Part shown: piece after piece, positions 1 through 6,602 of the stretch
Position numbering within the stretch: position 1 is the stretch's first letter
How the letters are laid out: every line of letters starts with the position of its first letter
DNA from: Gammaproteobacteria bacterium
GTDB taxonomy: Bacteria > Pseudomonadota > Gammaproteobacteria > Burkholderiales > Thiobacillaceae
NCBI GenBank assembly: GCA_018820745.1
Contig: JAHJNP010000080.1
Span: 1-21,054 of the forward strand
Direction: 5' to 3'
Length of the DNA: 21,054 nucleotides
Notes under the pieces: generated by a model
What the model saw: the letters and a program-made list of their open reading frames with translations, nothing else
Told to the model about the DNA's origin: nothing
The model's database searches: none
Program-made: the position numbers and the translations under genes

Positions 1-372
1 TTCATCTCCGGAACCGCCAGCATCGTCGGCCATCAAACTCTGCACCACGGCGACGTCGCGGCGCAGACGCGGGAATGCCTGCACAACATCGCGGCCATCG
101 TCGCCGAGGCCAATCGCCAGGCGCCGGACGCCGGCTTCCGCCTCGACCAGCTGGCCTACACGGTCTATGTCCGTCATGCCGAAAATCTGGCCACGGTCCG
201 CCGCGAAATGGCGCAATTCATCGGCGCCCCGGTGTCGGCCGTGTTCCTGCAGGCCGACGTGTGCCGCGCCGACCTGCTGGTCGAAATCGAGGCCTCGGGC
301 GGCCATGCCATCGGCCCCGGCCAGGCGGATCGTTCAACAGGGAGGATGCCATGTCTGACTACCGCCACCTGA
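1..372 (+). CDS. xanB2: Chorismatase, XanB2-like hydroxybenzoate synthase (5' end cut off by window)
   Basis: Only the last 123 residues are visible, reading in frame from base 1 to the TGA at 370-372. Near the start the fragment reads FISGTASIVGH, followed by a long helix around residues 20-38 (DVAAQTRECLHNIAAIVAEA), a strand with TVYVRHAEN, and the ending VFLQADVCRADLLVEIEAS. I recognise this as the C-terminal, RidA-like half of chorismatases of the FkbO/Hyg5/XanB2 family. Known XanB2 enzymes hydrolyse chorismate to 3- and 4-hydroxybenzoate plus pyruvate, and the 3-hydroxy product is the xanthomonadin starter. With the pigment genes on both sides, making the aromatic starter is the likely role. 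The coding end overlaps the next gene by 22 bases, so the two are co-translated. Product ratio (3- versus 4-hydroxybenzoate) cannot be judged because the N-terminal half is missing. Confidence 0.75.
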   Translation, partial: FISGTASIVGHQTLHHGDVAAQTRECLHNIAAIVAEANRQAPDAGFRLDQLAYTVYVRHAENLATVRREMAQFIGAPVSAVFLQADVCRADLLVEIEASGGHAIGPGQADRSTGRMPCLTTAT

Positions 373-1187
373 GCCTCGCCGCGCTGCTGTTCGCCTGCTC
401 TGCCGGCCACGCCTTCGCCGCTGAAAAACCCCTGTGGGAGCTGGGCGCAGGCATCAGCGCCCTGTTCTTGCCGGATTATCGCGGTTCGGACCAGGCCAGC
501 GTCTACGGCATTCCGTTTCCTTACCTCATCTACCGCGGCGAGTTTCTCAAGGCGGACCGGCACGGCATTCGCGGCACCTTCTTCGGCACCGACCGCATCG
601 AACTCAATCTCAGTCTCGGCGCCTCGCTGCCGGTGAACAGCGACGACAACCGGGCGCGCCAGGGCATGCCCGATCTTCAGCCGACGGTCGAGCTCGGCCC
701 CTCGCTCGACCTCAACCTGTGGCGCACCCCCGACCGGCGCACCCGGCTGGATCTGCGCCTGCCGGTCCGCACCGCCGTCACCGTGACAGGGGGGATGGAC
801 GACATCGGCTGGGTGTTTTCGCCACGCCTCAATCTCGACATCACCGATGTCGCGGGACTTGCCGGCTGGAACATGGGACTGCTCGCCGGCCCCATGTACG
901 GATCGGAACGCAACCACGACTATTTCTATACGGTGGCGCCGCAATACGCCACCGCCGGCCGTCCGGCCTTCGACGCCAAGGGCGGCTACGCCGGCAGCCA
1001 GTTCATGATGACGATGTCGAAGCGCTACCCGAAGTACTGGCTGGGCGCGTTTGTGCGCTGGGACAGTCTTGAAGGTGCCGTCTTCGCCGACAGCCCGCTG
1101 GTCAAAAGCGACGATTACTTTGCCGCCGGCGTCGGCATCGCCTGGATCCTTGGCGAATCGTCCATCCGCGTCGAGGCGGTCGAGTGA
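351..1187 (+). CDS. MipA/OmpV family outer-membrane protein
   Basis: The 278-residue protein starts at ATG 351, with GGAGG at 341-345 as ribosome binding site. An earlier in-frame ATG at 75 would run through the chorismatase and leave the signal peptide internal, so it is rejected. Residues 1-23 form a signal peptide ending AHAFA-like before AEK. The mature part has the MipA/OmpV pattern: WELGAG, then PDYRGSD, PYLIYRGEF, alternating beta strands throughout, and a terminal strand GVGIAWILGESSIRVEAVE that closes a barrel. MipA of E. coli links the murein transglycosylase MltA to PBP1B, while OmpV-like proteins are porin-like; the substrate here is unknown. It sits between the starter-synthesis gene and an acyltransferase, overlapping both (22 and 4 bases), so it is expressed with the pigment genes. 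It may receive or hold the pigment lipid, which is inference. Confidence 0.85.
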   Translation: MSDYRHLSLAALLFACSAGHAFAAEKPLWELGAGISALFLPDYRGSDQASVYGIPFPYLIYRGEFLKADRHGIRGTFFGTDRIELNLSLGASLPVNSDDNRARQGMPDLQPTVELGPSLDLNLWRTPDRRTRLDLRLPVRTAVTVTGGMDDIGWVFSPRLNLDITDVAGLAGWNMGLLAGPMYGSERNHDYFYTVAPQYATAGRPAFDAKGGYAGSQFMMTMSKRYPKYWLGAFVRWDSLEGAVFADSPLVKSDDYFAAGVGIAWILGESSIRVEAVE

Positions 1188-2011
1188 ACACGCACCTGGC
1201 TTCGCTGCCCAGCCTGCCCAGGCGCTGGCTGCATCGGCTCTACGAATATTTCGCGCTGTGGTTCGGCCTGGTGCTGCTCGGCGCGATTTCGCTGACCTGG
1301 TCGACGCTGTCGGTGCCGCTCTATTACCTCCTGCCCAGGCGCTGGGCCAACCCGCTCGGACGCTGGGCCATCACCACCGGTTTTCGCATTTATCTCGGCG
1401 CGCTGTCCCTCGTCGGCGCCTGCCGCTTCGATCTGTCCGCGCTCGATTCGCTGCGTGACGAAGACCCGTTGATCGTCGCCCCCAACCACCCCTGTCTGCT
1501 CGATGCCGTCATGGTCCTCTCGCGGCTGCCCAACATGGCCTGCATCATGAAAGCCGATATCGTCGACAACGTTTTCCTCGGTGCCGGCGCCCGCCTGGCC
1601 GGTTACATCCGCAATGACGCACAACTGAGCATGATCAGGCAGGCCGTCGTCGAACTGAAAAACGGCAGCCACCTGCTGGTCTTCCCCGAAGGCACCCGCA
1701 CCACCCGCTGGCCGGTCAACGTCTGCAAGGGCACCGCCGCGCTCATCGCGAGCCGCGCGCGGGTGCCGATCCAGACCGTGTTCATCGAGACGGATTCCGC
1801 CTACCTCGGCAAGGGCTGGCCGCTGTTCCGCCGCCCGCCGATGCCGATCACCTATCGCATCCGCCTCGGCCGCCGCTTCGATCCGCCGGAAAAGGCCGGC
1901 ACCTTTACCGAGGACCTGGAGCGCTACTTCATCGATGAATTGCGCGATGCCCCGCACTTCCTGCCGCCCGACGCCCCGCAGGCCACCGAATCCCGTGCGG
2001 TCCGGCTCTGA
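1184..2011 (+). CDS. PlsC-like 1-acyl-glycerol-phosphate acyltransferase family protein
   Basis: The 275-residue product starts at GTG 1184, which overlaps the preceding TGA as GTGA and indicates translational coupling. A hydrophobic segment at about residues 24-50 anchors it in the inner membrane. The acyltransferase block I is NHPCLLD at 101-107, giving the HX4D catalytic pair His102/Asp107. FPEGTRT at 167-173 is the phosphate/glycerol binding block, followed by a conserved KGTAALIA segment and VPIQTVFIE. Family members transfer an acyl group from acyl-ACP or acyl-CoA to a lipid hydroxyl. In aryl polyene clusters such an enzyme is expected to help attach the polyene or a fatty acid to the lipid anchor. 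The gene is followed with one-base overlap (TGATG) by the glycosyltransferase, and the two functions are often adjacent or fused in related clusters. Exact acceptor unknown. Confidence 0.88.
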   Translation: MNTHLASLPSLPRRWLHRLYEYFALWFGLVLLGAISLTWSTLSVPLYYLLPRRWANPLGRWAITTGFRIYLGALSLVGACRFDLSALDSLRDEDPLIVAPNHPCLLDAVMVLSRLPNMACIMKADIVDNVFLGAGARLAGYIRNDAQLSMIRQAVVELKNGSHLLVFPEGTRTTRWPVNVCKGTAALIASRARVPIQTVFIETDSAYLGKGWPLFRRPPMPITYRIRLGRRFDPPEKAGTFTEDLERYFIDELRDAPHFLPPDAPQATESRAVRL

Positions 2012-2796
2012 TGTCGCCTGACCCGAAGGTTTCCGCCAGTCACCTGGTGCTGATCCCCAGCTATAACCCGGGGCCCCAGGTCTACGAAACAGTGAACGCC
2101 GCCCGCGCCCAGTGGGCGCCGGTGTGGGTGGTGGTGGACGGCAGCACCGACGGCACCGTCGCAGGCCTCAAGGAGATGGCGGCGAACGACCCGCTGCTGA
2201 AGGTGCTGGTGCTGCCCGCAAACGGCGGCAAGGGTGCGGCGGTGCTGCACGGCCTGGACCTCGCCGCGCAGCAGGGGTTTACCCACGCGCTGACGATGGA
2301 CTCCGACGGCCAGCACCCGGCCGACCTCATCCCGGCCTTCATGGCCGCCTCGCAACAGGCACCCGGGGCGATGGTCCTCGGCAAGCCGGTGTTCGATGCC
2401 GATGCCCCCGCGCTGCGGGTGCAGGGGCGCAAGATTTCCAACGGCTGGGCCAACCTGGAAACCCTGTGGGCGGGCATCGGCGATTCGCTCTACGGCTTTC
2501 GCGTCTACCCCATCGAGCCCCTGCGCCGGGTGATGCGCGGCCAGCGCTGGATGCGCCGTTTCGACTTCGACCCCGAGGCCGTGGTGCGCCTGTGCTGGCG
2601 CGGCGTGCGCCCGGTCAATCTGCCCGCGCCGGTGAAATACCTGCGCGCCGACGAAGGTGGCGTTTCCCACTTCAACTACCTGCGCGACAACACCCTGCTC
2701 ACCTGGATGCACCTCCGGCTGATGCTGGGTTTCCTGCTGCGCTTGCCGCTTCTGCTTGTGCGGCGCCTGAACACTCACCGGTCAAACACACCATGA
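2011..2796 (+). CDS. Family 2 glycosyltransferase
   Basis: The 261-residue protein starts at ATG 2011, sharing its first base with the previous stop. It has the GT-A fold of family 2: LVLIPSYNPG at 12-21, WVVVDGSTDGT at 39-49 for nucleotide-sugar binding, NGGKGAA at 71-77, and the DXD-type metal motif in MDSDGQHP at 96-103. A short hydrophobic C-terminus (LMLGFLLRLPLLLVRRL) probably holds it to the inner membrane. It resembles dolichol-phosphate-sugar or lipid glycosyltransferases found in aryl polyene clusters, where a sugar joins the polyene to its lipid. The sugar is not readable from sequence; a nearby NodB deacetylase hints at an N-acetylhexosamine. It overlaps the downstream methyltransferase by four bases (ATGA). 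Confidence 0.88.
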   Translation: MSPDPKVSASHLVLIPSYNPGPQVYETVNAARAQWAPVWVVVDGSTDGTVAGLKEMAANDPLLKVLVLPANGGKGAAVLHGLDLAAQQGFTHALTMDSDGQHPADLIPAFMAASQQAPGAMVLGKPVFDADAPALRVQGRKISNGWANLETLWAGIGDSLYGFRVYPIEPLRRVMRGQRWMRRFDFDPEAVVRLCWRGVRPVNLPAPVKYLRADEGGVSHFNYLRDNTLLTWMHLRLMLGFLLRLPLLLVRRLNTHRSNTP

Positions 2797-3566
2797 AAAA
2801 CACCCCCGATTCGTCCGCGCCAACGGTGCACGCCCCGCATCCGCCCCTCACCGGCTACTACGCCAGCGAACAGGAGCGGCGCGGTTACGTCGGCAAGCTG
2901 TTCGACAGCACCGCCTCCGACTACGACCGCATCGACCGCCTGCTCGCGCTGGGCAGCGGCCCCTGGTACCGCAACCAGGCGCTGCAGCGGGCGGGACTCA
3001 AACCCGGCATGCGCGTCGTCGACATCGGCGTCGGCACCGGCCTGGTCGCGCGCGAAGCTGTCAAGCTGGTGGGCGATCCCGCCCTGGTGGTGGGCGTCGA
3101 CCCCAGCGCCGGCATGATGGCCTGCGCGAACCTGCCGGGTGTCCAGCTCATCGAGGGGCGCGCGGAAGCGATCCCCTTTCCCGATGCCAGCTTCGACTTC
3201 CTCAGCATGGGCTACGCGCTGCGCCACATCGGCGACCTGTCGGCCGCCTTCAGCGAATTCCATCGCGTCCTCAAGCCCGGCGGCCGCCTGTGCCTGCTCG
3301 AGATCACCAAGCCCGAACGCGCCTGGAGCCAGGCCCTGCTCAAGGCCTACATGCGCGGCGTGGTGCCGGTGCTGGCCCGAATGATCGGCAGCAGCGCCGA
3401 GTCGGCCAAGCTGTGGCGCTACTACTGGGACACCATCGAGGCCTGCGTGCCGCCGAGCGGGGTGATCGACACGCTGGAGGCTGCCGGCTTTACCGGGGTT
3501 AACCGGCATATTGAAAGCCGGGCACTGTCGATTCTGGGGGAGTATCAGGCGGTCAAGCCGGGCTGA
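2793..3566 (+). CDS. UbiE/MenG-like class I SAM-dependent methyltransferase
   Basis: This 257-residue enzyme starts at ATG 2793, overlapping the glycosyltransferase stop by four bases. A longer reading frame extends upstream but is only a shadow of the glycosyltransferase. After a proline-rich leader (1-20) comes GYYASEQERRGYVGKLFD. The SAM-binding motif I is VVDIGVGTGLV at 75-85 and motif II GVDPSAGM at 101-108. Further on are AIPFPDASFDFLSMGYALRH and HRVLKPGGRLCLLEITKP, typical of UbiE-type C- or O-methyltransferases. The C-terminal part SAKLWRYYWDTIEACVPP is also seen in methyltransferases of aryl polyene clusters. Known aryl polyenes often carry methyl or methoxy groups on the aromatic head, so the head group is a likely substrate, though this is inference. 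It is the last gene of the plus-strand block; no T-rich terminator follows. Confidence 0.87.
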   Translation: MKNTPDSSAPTVHAPHPPLTGYYASEQERRGYVGKLFDSTASDYDRIDRLLALGSGPWYRNQALQRAGLKPGMRVVDIGVGTGLVAREAVKLVGDPALVVGVDPSAGMMACANLPGVQLIEGRAEAIPFPDASFDFLSMGYALRHIGDLSAAFSEFHRVLKPGGRLCLLEITKPERAWSQALLKAYMRGVVPVLARMIGSSAESAKLWRYYWDTIEACVPPSGVIDTLEAAGFTGVNRHIESRALSILGEYQAVKPG

Positions 3567-3571
3567 GTCGC

Positions 3572-3608
3572 CTGCCGCCGTCCGCGAGCGAGACAAGTTT
3601 CGCGGCAG
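3572..3608 (+). repeat. Inverted repeat downstream of the methyltransferase gene
   Basis: CTGCCGC at 3572-3578 pairs with GCGGCAG at 3602-3608, and CCGCGA (3582-3587) can alternatively pair with TCGCGG (3600-3605). The structure begins six bases after the methyltransferase stop codon. There is no following T tract, so it is not a classical intrinsic terminator, but it could protect the mRNA 3' end. Confidence 0.35.
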
Positions 3609-3668
3609 CAGGGACAGCGACGAAGATGCCGCTTACGATCGGCTATAAATCAAGGGTAGTACCAAGCC

Positions 3669-3692
3669 GCACCTAAACTAGTTGGTCGGTGC
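3669..3692. promoter_or_regulatory. Operator-like palindrome upstream of the small membrane protein gene
   Basis: GCACC (3669-3673) and GGTGC (3688-3692) are inverted around a perfect AACTAGTT palindrome (3676-3683). The centres differ by one base. It lies 35 bases ahead of the ribosome binding site of the gene at 3728, within a stretch that is noticeably less GC-rich than the flanking genes. It could be an operator or part of the promoter. No convincing -35/-10 pair could be fixed here, so the reading is tentative. Confidence 0.25.
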
Positions 3693-3727
3693 TCCCAGCA
3701 ATTTAATGCTCTCGCAGGAGAATCCGT

Positions 3728-3916
3728 ATGCCTCTGATTAACTTGGTCATCGTTTTGATCGTGGTTGGCGTGCTGCTTTGGCTCGTCAATACCTACATCC
3801 CCATGGATCGCAAGATCAAAAACATCCTGAATATCGTCGTCGTCATTGTTGTCGTGATCTGGCTGCTGCAGGTTTTCGGCGTGTTGGGATCGATGGACAG
3901 CATACGTATCGGCTGA
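3728..3916 (+). CDS. Small two-helix membrane protein (Thivi_2564-like)
   Basis: The 62-residue protein has an AGGAG ribosome binding site at 3716-3720 and an ATG at 3728. It is almost wholly hydrophobic: helix 1 at about residues 3-23 (LINLVIVLIVVGVLLWLVNT), a short polar turn with MDRKIKNI at 26-33, and helix 2 at about 34-53. It closely resembles a widespread small membrane protein known to me as the Thivi_2564 family, which has no established function. It lies in the convergent gap between the two pigment-gene blocks, reads in the same direction as the plus-strand block, and has its own ribosome binding site and a 161-base upstream gap. It is probably transcribed on its own. A role in membrane stress response is a guess from the family's size and build. 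Confidence 0.8.
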   Translation: MPLINLVIVLIVVGVLLWLVNTYIPMDRKIKNILNIVVVIVVVIWLLQVFGVLGSMDSIRIG

Positions 3917-3923
3917 CGACTCT

Positions 3924-3943
3924 CAAAGGGGGTCACTGTCGCA
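3924..3943. repeat. Degenerate copy of the REP-like palindrome arm
   Basis: An AAAGGGGG-TCAC-TGTCGCAAT stretch just after the small membrane gene closely resembles the left arm and first loop bases of the perfect palindrome at 3988-4031 (AAAGGGGTCAGCTTCGCAAT). The differences are an extra G and a few substitutions. Two partial copies so close together fit a decayed REP-like cluster. Confidence 0.4.
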
Positions 3944-3987
3944 ATCAGCCGTACGTGCGATGACCTACCGCGCCTGGACCAGAACTA

Positions 3988-4031
3988 AAGGGGTCAGCTT
4001 CGCAATAAAAACGCTGCGAAGCTGACCCCTT
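3988..4031. repeat. REP-like perfect 17-bp inverted repeat, possible bidirectional terminator
   Basis: The left arm (3988-4004, beginning AAGGGGTCAGC) is exactly complementary to the right arm (4015-4031, ending GCTGACCCCTT), with a 10-base loop ATAAAAACGC. The stem is 17 perfect pairs. It lies between the small membrane gene and the convergent antiporter gene. T-rich bases follow the stem on the plus strand (TCAGTTTCTT). It may end transcription from both sides or protect 3' ends. GGGGTCAG-type palindromes are common dispersed repeats in proteobacteria, some moved by REP-associated transposases; none is encoded here. Confidence 0.75.
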
Positions 4032-4041
4032 CAGTTTCTTG

Positions 4042-4086
4042 GTCATTGCGAGTACCCAGAGGGCATAAACTCCGCGAAGCAATGAC
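4042..4086. repeat. Second palindromic dispersed-repeat-like element
   Basis: GTCATTGC (4042-4049) and GCAATGAC (4079-4086) form an 8-bp inverted repeat with a 29-base loop. The outer parts (GTCATTGCGAG and CGCGAAGCAATGAC) look like the two ends of a well-known bacterial intergenic repeat of the GTCATTGCGAGCGAAG type, here with a different centre. It ends 23 bases from the antiporter stop codon. Confidence 0.4.
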
Positions 4087-4108
4087 GGACGAAGCAAGCG
4101 GATGCGCC

Positions 4109-5425
4109 TCAATGCCGCCCCGCAACAACCACCCCCATCTTCGGCAACCACCTCCGCAACCCCGGCGTCGTAATCACCGTGCTGAAAATCGCCATCAGCA
4201 CCAGCATCGTGAACACCTGCTGCGAGATGACGCCAAGATCAAAACCGACGTTGATGACGATGAGTTCCATCAACGCACGGGTGTTCATCATGATGCCGAT
4301 CACCTTGCCCTCGTGGTGCGACATGCCGGCCCAGCGCGCGGCAATATAGCTGCCACCGAACTTGCCCAGCGTGGCCAGGGCAATCAGCAGCGCGCACCAG
4401 CCCCACGCCTCAACCGAATCCAGGCCGCCGACGTGGGTGCGCAGCCCCGTGTAGGTGAAGAAAATTGGCAGGAAGAAGACCATGACGAAGTGGCCGATGC
4501 GTTCCTTCCATGCTTCGATGAGTTCGTGCTCGTCGTGCAGGATCACGCCCATCATGAAGCCGCCGAAGATGGCGAAGATGCCGATCTGGTAGGTGGTCAT
4601 CGCCGAGACGAAGATGGCAGCGAGCAGGATGCCGAGCAGGTTGTGGGTGAGCTTGCCGCGTCCGGCCTTCTCGCCCACCGGCACCGGCTTCGCCTGGCTG
4701 GCACGGATCACGCGCTTCATCAGCGGCCGCACGACGAACCACCAGGTGGCGAAAAATACCCCGACCAGCGCCACCTTGAGGGCGAAGGCGGCGGCGCTGA
4801 ATTCGGCCAGGGCGAGCGCGGTGATGAGCGCGAGCAGCAGCCAGCCGATGACGTCGTTGATGGCGGCGGCGCTGATCGCGATGACGCCGATCGGCAGGCG
4901 GGTGATCTTGAACTCGATCATGATGCGGCCGAGGATGGGTAGCGCCGTGATGGAGAAGGCGGTGGCGATGAACAACGACGTGGCGAGCGGATTGATTCCG
5001 GGCGACAGCAGCGGCGCGCTGAGCCAGCCGAAACCGAAGCCGAGCGCGAAGGGCGCGGCCATGCTGGCGCCGGCGATGAGGGCGACGGCGCGGCGGTTGC
5101 TGCGCGCGGTCAGGTGGGCGAAATCGAACTCCAGGCCAATCTGGAACATCAGCAGCACCAGACCGATCTGCGACAGCATCTGCATCGGTGCTGCCGGCGT
5201 CGAATGAAATACATACTGGAACAGGTCGGGGGCGAGCAAGCCGAACAGCGACGGACCCAACAGGATGCCGACGATGATTTCGCCCACCGCGGGCGACTGG
5301 CCGACGCGCTGCGCCAGTTCCCCGCCGAGGCGTGCGGCCAAAACGATCAGCGTCAACTGCAGCAGGGTGAAGAACAGCAGCGCCTCGGTCTGGTGGACCA
5401 CGAGGGCGTGCACGGGCGGGATCAA
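4109..5425 (-). CDS. CPA2-type cation/proton antiporter
   Basis: The 438-residue integral membrane protein has about 12-13 hydrophobic segments. Family signatures are QSPAVGEIIVGILLGPSLFG at 43-62, ISQIGL-like QIGLVLLMFQIGLEFDF at 86-102, TAFSITALPILGRIM at 155-169, the ion-binding region AAINDVIGW with Asp191, GGFMMGVILHDEHE, and FFLPIFFTYTGLR. No C-terminal TrkA-N or USP domain is present, which separates it from KefB/KefC proper. The frame stays open well upstream inside the ketoreductase gene, but that part is its shadow. I chose TTG at 5425, which overlaps the ketoreductase TGA as TTGA; GTG at 5413 is the alternative. It exchanges H+ for Na+ or K+ at the inner membrane. It is the last gene of the pigment operon, which is unusual and could mean pH or ion homeostasis linked to proton-driven pigment export. 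Confidence 0.85.
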   Translation of the reverse strand: MIPPVHALVVHQTEALLFFTLLQLTLIVLAARLGGELAQRVGQSPAVGEIIVGILLGPSLFGLLAPDLFQYVFHSTPAAPMQMLSQIGLVLLMFQIGLEFDFAHLTARSNRRAVALIAGASMAAPFALGFGFGWLSAPLLSPGINPLATSLFIATAFSITALPILGRIMIEFKITRLPIGVIAISAAAINDVIGWLLLALITALALAEFSAAAFALKVALVGVFFATWWFVVRPLMKRVIRASQAKPVPVGEKAGRGKLTHNLLGILLAAIFVSAMTTYQIGIFAIFGGFMMGVILHDEHELIEAWKERIGHFVMVFFLPIFFTYTGLRTHVGGLDSVEAWGWCALLIALATLGKFGGSYIAARWAGMSHHEGKVIGIMMNTRALMELIVINVGFDLGVISQQVFTMLVLMAIFSTVITTPGLRRWLPKMGVVVAGRH

Positions 5426-6141
5426 ATCATGCCGCCGTTCACCGAGATGATCTGGCCGCTGATGTAGCTCGCCTGCTCCGAGGCGAGGAAGCCGACCAGG
5501 TCCGCCACCTCTTGCGGGCGGCCGGCGCGCTTCATCGGCACCATGCCCGCGATCGCCTGGGCGTCGAACACGCCGTCGATCATCTCGGTCTGAATGATGC
5601 CCGGCGCCACGGCGTTGACCGTCACCCCGCGGCTGGCGAGTTCCAAGGACAGCGACTTGGTGGCGGCGTGCAGCGCGCCCTTGGCGGCCGAATAATTGAC
5701 CTGGCCGCGGTTGCCGGTGAGGCCGGCGATGGAAGTGATGTTGACGATGCGCCCCCAGCGGCTGCGCAGCATCGGCAGCGTCAGCGGCTGGGTGACGTTG
5801 AAGAAGCCGGAAAGCGACACGTCCAGCACGCGGTGCCACTGCGCCGCGCTCATGCCGGGGAAGACGGCGTCGTCGTGGATGCCGGCGTTGTTCACCAGCA
5901 CCTGGATCGGGGCGTCGGCGACCAGCGCCTCCAGTGCCGCACGGCTGGCCTCGGCGTCGGTGACGTCGAAGGCGATGGCTTCGGCCTGGCCGCCGCCCGT
6001 TTTGATTTCATCGGCCAGCGCCTGCGCTTTCACCAGGTTGCGATTGGCGTGGATGTAGACGTAACAGCCGTCGGCGGCGAGGCGGCGGCAGATTGCCGAA
6101 CCGATGCCGCCGCTGCCGCCGGTGACGAGCGCGCGTTTCAT
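5422..6141 (-). CDS. 3-ketoacyl-ACP reductase, FabG/ApeQ-like
   Basis: This 239-residue short-chain dehydrogenase has the usual length and all SDR landmarks: the NADPH-binding TGGSGGIG at 7-14, FDVTD at 58-62, NNAG at 84-87, catalytic Ser137 in NITSIAG, and Tyr150/Lys154 in YSAAK. The C-terminus YISGQIISVNGGMI is typical of FabG. In aryl polyene synthesis the ketoreductase reduces the 3-keto group of the growing ACP-bound chain; its placement after the ApeP-like dehydratase matches the apeP-apeQ order I recall from enterobacterial clusters. The ATG at 6141 overlaps the dehydratase stop by four bases, and the 3' end overlaps the antiporter start by four bases. A housekeeping FabG is less likely because all neighbours are pigment genes. 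Confidence 0.92.
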   Translation of the reverse strand: MKRALVTGGSGGIGSAICRRLAADGCYVYIHANRNLVKAQALADEIKTGGGQAEAIAFDVTDAEASRAALEALVADAPIQVLVNNAGIHDDAVFPGMSAAQWHRVLDVSLSGFFNVTQPLTLPMLRSRWGRIVNITSIAGLTGNRGQVNYSAAKGALHAATKSLSLELASRGVTVNAVAPGIIQTEMIDGVFDAQAIAGMVPMKRAGRPQEVADLVGFLASEQASYISGQIISVNGGMI

Positions 6142-6602
6142 GTTTGATCTCCCTGTTTGCCGGCGTCCAGCAAGGCTGCATCCAATATCACCGCAGCCCG
6201 GCCGCTGAGCAGTTCGCGACCGGCGGCGCTGACGCGAAAGCCGTAAAGAATGGTGTTGCCGTCGCCGGACAGGCGCTCCGCCTCGACGTCGAGGTCGTCG
6301 GCGATGTCGTCGAGCCGCGCGACATGCAACTTGACGCTGCGCACGCTCGCCAGGTAGCCGGCGCGCGGTGCGTCGTCGGCCCCCGCCAGCAGCGCGCCGT
6401 GGGCGGCCATGGCCTGCGCCGCGTACTCGATGCCGCAGGCCGCGCCGAGGCGATCATGCGCGCGTAGCGGGTTGTCGGCGCCGCGGTGGCTCGTCGCTGT
6501 GCAGCGGATGCGCAGGACATCCCAGTCGGTGACGGCATCGAGCAGGCACATGCTGCCCTGGTGCGGCAGGTGGGCGAGCAGCCAGGCGCGGTCTAGCGGC
6601 AT
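6138..6602 (-). CDS. 3-hydroxyacyl-ACP dehydratase, ApeP-like hotdog protein
   Basis: This 154-residue protein starts at ATG 6602, inside the last ten bases of the chain-length-factor gene. It has LPHQGSMCLLD at 12-22 (His14 as hotdog active-site candidate) and GAACGIEYAAQAMAAHGAL at 53-71, where Glu59 sits where the acidic residue of FabA/FabZ dehydratases lies on the central helix. The second half carries the strands GYLASVRSVKLHV and ILYGFRVSAAGRELLSGRAAVIL. In characterised aryl polyene systems ApeP pairs with a smaller dehydratase, ApeI. The partner here is probably the product of the gene at 14060-14386. Together they would remove water from the 3-hydroxyacyl-ACP at each round to build the conjugated double bonds. 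Confidence 0.87.
   Translation of the reverse strand: MPLDRAWLLAHLPHQGSMCLLDAVTDWDVLRIRCTATSHRGADNPLRAHDRLGAACGIEYAAQAMAAHGALLAGADDAPRAGYLASVRSVKLHVARLDDIADDLDVEAERLSGDGNTILYGFRVSAAGRELLSGRAAVILDAALLDAGKQGDQT

Noticed and set aside
2112..2792. Long upstream extension of the methyltransferase frame
   Set aside because: It lies out of frame over the glycosyltransferase gene and gives a low-complexity Arg/Gly/Ala translation; the ATG at 2793 with ATGA overlap is the sensible start.
4046..4942. 298-residue plus-strand open frame over the antiporter
   Set aside because: Asp/His/Glu-rich antisense product of a hydrophobic membrane protein gene; not credible as a gene.
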